From the NCBI GenBank assembly GCA_028023455.1, contig JAQFVV010006216.1, positions 2,452,445-2,516,444 on the forward strand: a stretch of DNA of 64,000 nucleotides, given 5' to 3'. The translations under genes and the position numbers were made by a program. Under the pieces are notes generated by a model, which saw nothing but the letters and a program-made list of their open reading frames with translations, searched no databases and was not told the DNA's origin. Below are positions 55,555 through 64,000 of this stretch, piece by piece. The first letter of the stretch is position 1, and each line of letters opens with the position of its first letter. Source of the stretch: Epiperipatus broadwayi. Lineage: Eukaryota; Onychophora; Udeonychophora; Euonychophora; Peripatidae.

Positions 55555-58500
55555 CAAGAGATCTAATACCATGTTACAGGTAAAAATAACATTTTCAATA
55601 AAAAAAATAAAGATATGTATGATTTTGAGGAAGAAATGGCTATTTAAAAACATTTTAAACCAAAAATTTATTATCTTAAAAACTACATTTTCTGGGCCCC
55701 CCAAAATATATAAAAGATGCCATTATGCAACTCCCAAATGTTACTTTACATATGCACAAAACAATCACTAAATTATAATTTTTTAAAATATTATTGTCAA
55801 AAACACATAAAATATACACATAGGCTACTTACCCTGTAATAAATAACAGGAATTGATCACATTCAAAGAACCAATTTGACATTTACTTTTAATATTGAAA
55901 ATGGAGAGCTGACCTAAAAAATTTTTCCCCCAAAATGAAGTTTTATTGAACATGTGATTGCAAAGTGTGTCGTGATTTTCCACAAAATGCTAATAAATGC
56001 ATTTTTAAAAAAAAAAAATTCACAACAATAGAGAAATATAAATTATAAGACTTTTATTACCATGTTTTTTATCCTAACAGTAAAAATTCTTTGATATCAT
56101 TAAATATACAAAAAAATGTGTCATCATTTTTGTGTAATCTAGCCCTCACTGGTATTCATTTCACCATTTTGTGGAATCCCATAGTCTTTCAATGGTTTGT
56201 GTGTGAACCCCAGTTTCTGAATCAATGAAGCACAATTACTTATGAAATTATGAAAACAAAATAAAAATACGATAACTATTTACACTCACTCACTTAAAAT
56301 CAAATAAACTAAAGTAATTCACAAATAGAAATAATACAATAGCTGTTGTCCGAAAGAAATTTGGACAATAACAGAAAAAAAAATGTCGAAATATCACAAA
56401 GAAAATCACATTTTGAAAAAAAAAAACATGTTTTCACACATTTTTGATATACATTGCAGGATTTACTTTCTTTCAATTTGATGTCATCGCAAGATTACAC
56501 ATTTATGGCAGATGTAAAAAGGTCTCCTCCTATCTCCCCTACATTGCAGAACTAATACTAAAGTACCAATTTTCATATCATTTACAAAATTACAGGTATT
56601 CAATCCTACTAAACATATTATTTTAGAATATTTTAATTTTTTTTTTTCTGCATACATTGTGTTCTTAAAGAACAATTAACAAATTGCTTTTTTGTTGTTG
56701 TTCTTAAAGAATCTGAATTCTTATTAGTCTGTGTCATTTTCTAGCCTGGTAACATTTAATAATAAGCTGTAAATATTAATATTAATTCATTGGAATATCA
56801 ACTGTTGATTTTCACTTTTATAATAGGTTTTGTCTCTAATTTTCCATTAACAAATATCCTATAAATTGATAATAAAATAAAAGCTACTTTGCCTACTTTG
56901 AATATTTCTGTGTCCATTTATTGTTTGGATGTATCTCAAAAAAAAAAAAAAAGAAATTCCATAAATTCTATATATCTGAATTCCTCTCACTTCCCTATAC
57001 AAATACAACCTTTATCTTTAAAACATTCTCTATATCTATTATTAAATTCACCCATGATAATTTTAAAATAGTGTTTGTTATATTCGATGTATTTTATACA
57101 ACTATATAAAAATTCTTTATTTTTTCATTAAAATTACCAATTTATAGAAATATAATTGTGAATTATGTACACTTGCTATCTTCCATTAAATTAAATAACT
57201 AATCCTTCTATTCTGTTTAATATAACATTGATCATCACAAAATTGTTTTTCCATCTTTTATTTATACTGAGTCCCAATCCAATTGCTTTCAATATTTATA
57301 TATTTATAATAAAGTGAATATTGTTCTAAATTTGTCAAGCTTAGTAATGTTTCTTTTTAATACTAAAATGCTCTTCTAATTCTTGCAATATTTCTTTATT
57401 TGTTAGAACATATAAAAAGTCATCATTGAATGATTTATGTAAGTCTGTTACTTAGTGATTCCTACCTTTGGTGATTAACTGCTACCTTGATTGGTGACTT
57501 TTCAGCCTTTCCCAGGCCATAACCTATTTTAATTTGATGTATAAATAAATAAATAAAATAGGCATTAATATATAATCATATATATCTTTCTTTCCTGAAA
57601 ACTAATTGATATTTAAGGTTCTTTCAAGTATCTAGAAAGACAAGACTCCTTTTTAGAAAAGGAGTTAAAGACACAATGACACAATAATGGAACTAAAATT
57701 CAAATAACATAATTGTGTGATTTTATTAGCTATTATCTTCATTTCAACACTTTGACATATAAAAAAAATAAAAAACTGACTAAATTGTTTTTATATTAAA
57801 AAGTTTTAATTAATATTTACTAAAATATTATGGTACATATTTATGAAGAATATCTTAAATTCAATTTTAATATTTTTTGATTTTTGGAATAAAACGAAAA
57901 ACAAAATTTGAGAAAATTTAATTAATAAATTAAATAAAAAAATAATAATTTTCAATTATATCTGTTCAAATATTATAGGCAAGTTAATTATGGTATTAAA
58001 AACTGTTTAACAATTAAGATAAAAACTGGATTCTTTAAAATTTTTAAAAATATCATTAATATATATTCTAAATTTATAAAGTTTTATTATCTACAAATAA
58101 TAAATAACTCAGATTATATGTAACTTGAAAAGGAAATAAATAAAACTTCCAATCAGTTATATAACATTTGCAATATTTCTTTTTATTATAATAACTGAAC
58201 AAGCAAATGTGGAAAGATAAAAAATATTAAAAAAAAAAACACACAAAACAATGAAACCATAAAAATTGTTATAATTTCAAATTAAGAAGAGTTAATTTTT
58301 TATTCTAGCAAATTTATAATTATTTTGAAGTTAGTAATGTGCAATATTATTCAAAATACTTTTTTTTAATTAAATTATCAGATATTTAATAATTAAAGTC
58401 TGTCTCTTACTTTGATTAATAATGATATATATTATAACAGTATAAATAAAATGCATCAACTGTGGCATCAAAAGTACATTCTAACTTGCAAAAATTTCTA

Positions 58501-58840
58501 AGTTCATAATGATGAGTACTATCTAAGCTTGATATTTTCTTTTCAACAATATGGATGCCTTTCATATGAAAAAAAAAAAACAATATGGATGCCAATTATT
58601 TGACCAGTTACAATGACCTTATGGCCTGTAATAAATATGCAAGTACATGACATAATTCGATTAAAAGAAATACTGAAAAAAATTCTAAAAAGGTTTAATG
58701 AAATTGTATCATCATCTTATAGAAATGAAAATGATATTTTACTGAAGACATTACAAGAGCAGTGAATAAATTGAATAACAGAAATCCTAAAAATAACAGA
58801 TGAATCACATAATTATATAGTAGATATAATTTAATTCAAA
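55555..58840. other. AT-rich stretch, nothing firm
   Basis: Short open frames are K/N/I/F-rich composition artefacts. A small direct repeat, CAATATGGATGCC, occurs at about 58548 and 58581 around an A run. No gene is supported. Confidence 0.45.
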
Positions 58841-58849
58841 AAATTCAGG

Positions 58850-60030
58850 CAGTGTAAGTATAGACAAAATTATTATCCCAAAATATAAAAAAGGAAAACA
58901 AAATATGAAAATATCAGAATCAATATTCTAATTACCATTTTTGACAAAATCTTAATAAATATCTTAAAATTGTTACATTCTGTTTATAACTGTCAAACTT
59001 ATTCCACTCACAATTTTGACATGATCCACTCTGGATAAATACTTTAATGATTATCAGTAATCATTTATTAAAGTAGAGATTATTTCTAGCCCAGCTGTCT
59101 TTATTCATATGTTTCAAGAATTTGTGGTGGAGTCTTATATAAAAGATTAATGCTTTGTCAGTTATTCTCATTCATTTCATTGTAGAAAACACCAGAAGAA
59201 AAAACTTATATGTGCTTTGTTGGATTTCAAAGACATTTAACAGCATTTACCAAACAATATTTTGGCAGGTATATATCTCATATGAAATATATAATAGATA
59301 AACGAATTAAGTAATTTTCTAAAATGTTTTGTGTATAAGATTGAAAAATTTTACTTTAATAATTAATATTCAAAAAATTTATGTTCTTTACAAGACAGTC
59401 ACAGGGAAAAAATCCTCAGCAAGTTTACCTTGGACTATTATTAAAAATGTAAACTAATTTAAATATCTAGAATGTTCAGGTGCAAAACAGCTACCAGTGT
59501 GCTCCTGCTGTCTTTAACAAGTTAAATGATACAGTATTTTATCACAAGAAAATGATTATTACGACTAAGTTCACTGAATATAGGATTGTTATTTTACTAA
59601 TTTATTGTGTGGAAGTAGAATTTGGGCACCCTAATGATGTATTATAAAAACATTAGAAAAGTTTCATTTAAGGGTGCTTTGCAAAATTTTAAAAACACAA
59701 TGGCAAGAGATTAATGTAACACTATGGAGTCCACTATTGTAAAAAAAAAATACCTTCATTGGATTAATCAAGTGAAACAAATAAACAATGTAAGATTTTT
59801 TAAAGGGGTATTTTGCAGTGAATTTAAATAATGTTTTTATAGGAGAGGTAGACCTCATCTATGTTATGAGAATTATCACAAAAGTTAGCATCACAAAATA
59901 TCAAACAGAAAAATGAATCATCATGTTTTATATGGCAATGTACTTGTGATTCACAGACTGGTTTGTACATTACACATTGCAAAACTCATTTCTAGAGCAG
60001 CTTTTTTCCCCCTTAAAGGTAGAAAGATCA
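58850..60030 (+). pseudogene. Decayed LINE RT with C-terminal zinc finger
   Basis: Broken plus-strand frames give SNYHF (near 58930), then LICALLDFKDF-like sequence (about 59210, motif A region), then a connector LLCGSRIWAP...IKTLEKFHLRVLCKILKTQW (about 59605-59705). This fits the LINE pattern 'LLYGSETW...I..LE.FH.RCLR.IL...W'. The ORF at 59913-60140 begins after CYENYHK and contains CDSQTGLYITHCKTH, a remnant of the 'C..C...F.S..GL..H...H' finger that ends these LINEs. Stops and indels are numerous, so it is an old copy. Confidence 0.55.
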
Positions 60031-63000
60031 TACTGCTTTATGAATGCTGCTACATAAATCTATGCAATTTAATCAATATCTATAATAAAAATTCAGAAGC
60101 AGTCATGAGAGTGTGCAAAAAAAAATGGCAACAAATATGAAATTAACCAAAGCACAAGATAAAAAAAATCAATTTCCCATATCTATTCACAACATTTTAG
60201 AAAACCATAATGTATAAGATGAAAATAAAGTTAAGAAAAAGCATCTTTCAATAGAAAAAGGAATTTAAGATATAGAAATGATATAATATTAAGTTACACT
60301 GAAATTACATTAAACATGCCTAATAAGTATCAAAGAGATATGGATTATACATAGATATGATCTAAACATAAACAATGATACTTGAAAAATAAAAAAAATA
60401 AATAAGATAATAATTATGAAGATGAAACAAAAATCTGTTAGATTATATTTTTGCTAATGTGTATAAATTATTTGATTAATGTATTAATCCATTGTTCAAG
60501 AGATACTATAAGCAAATGTGCATGAATGTGATTGCTATGCCCTACCTTTATAATATTACAATTTGTAATAAAAATATATTCACAAATATAAATTCTAGAT
60601 TAAAAAAGACTGCAGCCATTAATAATAAAAAATTTAATATCATAAAATATTTTCCAGAGTTCTATCTTAAAAGAAGTTAAATAAATTGATGATTCTAATG
60701 CTCCTCTTGACTTAAGTTCATGTCAAGAAGGCATTACATATTATTATGTTTGTTTAAAAACCCTGTCAATGATCTCATTCAGGTGGAAACAGCTTTGCTT
60801 TTTATCTTGTAGATGAAAAATGTCTTCACTGTAAAATTTAATTCCACAGTATCCTTTTATTTAGTAATTGCTGTTTTAAAAAAAAAATCTTACAAATGAA
60901 AACATTGTAATTATATGAGATAATCCATTTCTTTTATTCCCAGATTTCAGACATTGCTATTTGTTTTATTAAACTTTATTCTCTTATTAAACATTGTGAA
61001 ATAACTATAGAAATACTATACCATTCTCATTTAGAATTCAATGTACAATTCTAAAAAGAAGGTAATTAAACCTCCACACATGCCCTATACTATAATATTA
61101 CAGCATGATACTATGCTAGTAAAAAATTCTTGATTATTTACATTCAGTGTACAAGTATTTTTTTTCCATTGGCAATACTTTCATTACATTTATAAGCATC
61201 TCAAATATTCACACTGTCATTAATTTGGTGGATAAATAAATGTTCAATCCCAAACTGGCTATTATTTCAATAAACTAAATCGTTTTTTAAATAAATGAAA
61301 AAATTTCAATTGTTTATTCACTTCACTTTTTTGTCTATCATCACTTAACATCACCAATTTCTGCCTAAACTATCAATTAAAAGACTTGCTGATTTAAATA
61401 TTGTAAAATAAAAAGCTTTTTTCTATCATTTTTATTATGAGCATAGACTAATTTACATTGTTACACTCTCAAATCATTTTGCATTTTATGAACCATGAAT
61501 GCATTTATTAAAATCAATAGGTAAACTGCAACTTAAAATCACAACAACAAAAAAACATATATGATAACACAAAATTGCATTCAGAAGATTATCATTTTCC
61601 AATTATATATAGGGAAGGATCTCAATATTCTCCAAACTATTGGTTCAATTCATTATATCTAGAATATATGACATCTTAACAACTTGGGCTTCATCAATTA
61701 TCTTCTGAAAATCAAATTAATCTGCTACAATTTTCTGATAATCTCTTTTTTCTGAAATCTACATATGCCATACAAATTACTGCTTGAATTAAGTCTAAAT
61801 TCCTTATTAATTTTTATTCCTAAATTTAAAAAGGTGAAAATATAAATTAAGCCAAATACAAGCACATTTTTTACATAGTATAAACTCTTAAAAGTTTTTT
61901 TAAAAGGCTAACTCATTGCCCAAGAAATAAAATATTGTTTATATGCTATTTTGTTGCTACATATAATGAATTTCACTTCAATTACATCATTTCTTAAGAA
62001 TATAACAATGTCTTTGTTGATCAATGTGTGAGTGCGTATATAAATATATAATGTACAGTATATAAAGTGTCTTGTGAATCATGATGGTTAGAGTTCCAAA
62101 GTTGAATAATAAACAAACATTTTTATGTTCCAAATGGATTTATAAATTTTCTTTCAAATATTTCAATTCTTTGCCAATTCAAATAGATATCCAACTATTA
62201 TTTAGCAAAAAGTTACTTAGTCAATCTTAGACAGAAGATAAAACAAGGATGGAAAACAATTGAAATCATCATTATCCAGCAGTTGACAATACACAGTTCC
62301 AAATGCATTCCCTTTTACTGTTCTTTATAAAAAATTGTTGAAGAGGTTGTTATCTTAAACTAAGTTATTTAAAGGATTACCTTATATATAAAAGCACACA
62401 TAAAATTCTTAGATTAATTAATTCAAAATATATTTTTGCTTTATGCCAAAAGCAAATAGTTATCATTAACATATAAAATCAACATAATATATTGATTATA
62501 ATAATTTTAGTTTAATAAGTAAAAAAAGTCTGAATGTGCCATTGGCGTTAAAAACTGAAATTTGGTTCACAAGATCAAAATCAACTTTATTTAATTAACA
62601 ACGATAAATAAATTTTTAAAAAATACATTCATTTAATCCCATTTTCAATAAAAATCTAAATAGAGACAAGTAGACCTTAGAGGGGAAAAAAAGAACCTTA
62701 TCTTTTTTTTTAAAAAATATATAAAACATTTTTCATATTTTCAAACAAGTCTGTAAATAATTTTCAATCTTCTTATAAGTTTATTCTATTCATAACATAC
62801 AATATTTATTGAAGTATAAACAAATCTAAAGTGACCACTTATATATATATTGAACCTGATTGAAATCCGGTTCAATGGTGTTGTTATTAAACAAAAAAAA
62901 AAAAAGAAATTTATTAAGCTCTTAATTTTAATTAAACGTAGAGTTTAAATTTGCAATATTATTTAAAAAGAATGCGTGTATCCAAGTATACACACGTTTA

Positions 63001-63218
63001 TATGTAAAACGGATTTTTTAAAAATATTTATCGATTTATTTTAAAATAGTTTTCATATACCGCCTGTTTTTAAATCCATTTGATTTAAAAACAAGCTGGC
63101 TAGCTAATTGCATTCCTGTTGCTTTTATTTTAATTATTGTAAACAATTTTGATAGCGGAGATTTGATTTTTATGTTGTTGTTTTCATTTCAATAAACCCT
63201 GGGTAGAATTCTTAGATA
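60031..63218. other. AT-rich stretch without recognised features
   Basis: Long low-complexity stretch with short TA runs (62839-62850) and homopolymers. No coding frame, exon candidate or structured repeat supported. Confidence 0.5.
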
Positions 63219-63721
63219 GATTGAGCGGGAGATTAATATTTGCCCTGCCTAAGGCATAGAAATTGAACAACAAGTAAAGTGTTTCGCGGGGAAATGGAGC
63301 AATGTATAAGTAGCCCCGAAAATTTGGAGTGTCAGTTAATTCATTGTTCGTTGATAGACAAGCTGTTTATCAAGTGAGAATTTATATCAGCGCGGACATC
63401 TAATTTCTTAAAGGACATCAGCTGTGATTAAATACTTTTGCCTACAACAAAATGAAAAATTCTATACTTGTTACCACCACCCGAATGGCTTGCTAACTCC
63501 ACAAAAGATGGATCCCTGACTTCCAAGTTTGCTCCAGTAATGCCTTGAACACCTAAAAGAAGCCGGAACCTCTCTACATCTACCTTGCTGCCTAAAGAAC
63601 CTGAAAATGAACTTAAGTAAAAGTGCGCACTCTACGTGAACTTTGTTTTACCGAAAGGTAACTTATTTTCGTTTTTATTCTTCCCAGGGTAAATTAATTC
63701 TCATTAAATCTCCGCTCAATC
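63219..63721. mobile_element. 503-bp TIR element flanked by TA
   Basis: The left end GATTGAGCGGGAGATTAATA and the reverse complement of the right end, GATTGAGCGGAGATTTAATG, match. Looser similarity extends to a CCCTG block for about 35 bases. TA flanks both ends (63217-63218 and 63722-63723). The interior is markedly less AT-rich than the surroundings and holds an open minus frame. This fits a small non-autonomous Tc1/mariner-type element. Confidence 0.65.
63428..63633 (-). CDS. Unrecognised open frame inside the small TIR element
   Basis: The minus frame is open for about 66 codons from after a TAG near 63634 to a TAA at 63430-63428, without an ATG. It contains SKVDVERFRLLLGVQGITGA and ELASHSGGGNKYRIFHFVVG, a balanced, protein-like composition unlike the AT-driven frames nearby. 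A TTTTCAG precedes codon GGT at about 63601, so it could be an exon-like insert. I know no family with this sequence. It may be captured host sequence or chance. Confidence 0.3.
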
Positions 63722-63723
63722 TA

Positions 63724-64000
63724 ATCATAAATATGTATTCCTAAACAATATAGCCTCATATTTAATATTTGCTGTGTTTTCTAAGATTTTGTAAAGTGTC
63801 TTGGAATCTTAGTTTTAAGATTACAAGTTGCTTTCAGTTTTTGTTTATTGGAGAGTGACGAGTGAGTTTCCTATTTTTATGTAAGACTTTTATAAATACT
63901 TTAGCGGTCGTGCATTTTAAATGCTTACCTGTAATTATTTAGCATTCAATAATTAATTTTTATACTCTACGTTTGCGCTTTCGCAAACCTCCGAAAATCT
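63724..64000. other. Window end, nothing recognised
   Basis: AT-rich sequence ending in a small GC-richer patch (TTTGCGCTTTCGCAAA, a 16-base palindrome, near 63971). No feature can be assigned. Confidence 0.4.

Overview
This window looks like intron-rich, transposon-filled DNA from an animal nuclear genome. It is strongly AT-rich, has no operons, no long intact host ORFs, no rRNA and no intact tRNA. Only one short stretch reads convincingly as a host gene: a 78-bp minus-strand exon at 35476-35553 that matches the DNA ligase III catalytic core and has clean splice sites. A second, unassigned minus-strand exon candidate lies at 50439-50523. Most of the window is probably ligase III intron or flanking sequence. 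The transposon mix (RTE, Jockey/CR1-like, L1/Tx1-like and esterase-bearing LINEs, Penelope-like elements, Tigger, piggyBac, a Buster/ZBED-like hAT, small inverted-repeat elements) fits an invertebrate with large introns, such as a mollusc or cnidarian. I cannot fix the phylum from the sequence.

Layout. 0-8.6 kb: a SINE tail, a fold-back element, minisatellites, a LINE C-terminal scrap and a retrotransposon gag-like fossil with charged repeats. 8.8-10.5 kb: a decayed piggyBac transposase on the minus strand. 12.5-27.8 kb: a nested stack. A Jockey/CR1-like LINE, bordered on both sides by trinucleotide microsatellites, was hit by a 2.37-kb TIR element (8-bp target duplication, itself carrying a 1.07-kb MITE) and by a Tigger transposon. 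The Tigger transposase is split by a 9.2-kb block holding a LINE with a zinc-finger ORF, an SGNH esterase, an endonuclease and an RT. That RT is split by a head-to-head inverted pair of Penelope-like GIY-YIG fragments with hammerhead-like motifs. 27.6-30.1 kb: two more LINE scraps set among mosaic trinucleotide repeats. 31.8-33.0 kb: a second MITE copy and a near-perfect long hairpin. 33.4-38.4 kb: two RTE fragments on either side of the ligase III exon. 39.2-42.8 kb: an L1/Tx1-like LINE on the minus strand, with microsatellites at both ends. 45.7-49.3 kb: a hAT element with both ends and an exact 8-bp target duplication. 53.3-54.1 kb: a tRNA-headed SINE-like unit beside a decayed Penelope-like endonuclease. 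58.8-60.0 kb: a decayed LINE with a C-terminal zinc finger. 63.2-63.7 kb: a small TIR element with an unrecognised reading frame.

None of the transposon genes is intact. Interest lies in the insertion order, the repeated link between LINE ends and mosaic trinucleotide arrays, seven in-frame TGA codons (several where tryptophan is expected) in one LINE, the inverted Penelope pair, and several hairpins of unknown origin. I did not find a convincing new defence or metabolic system.
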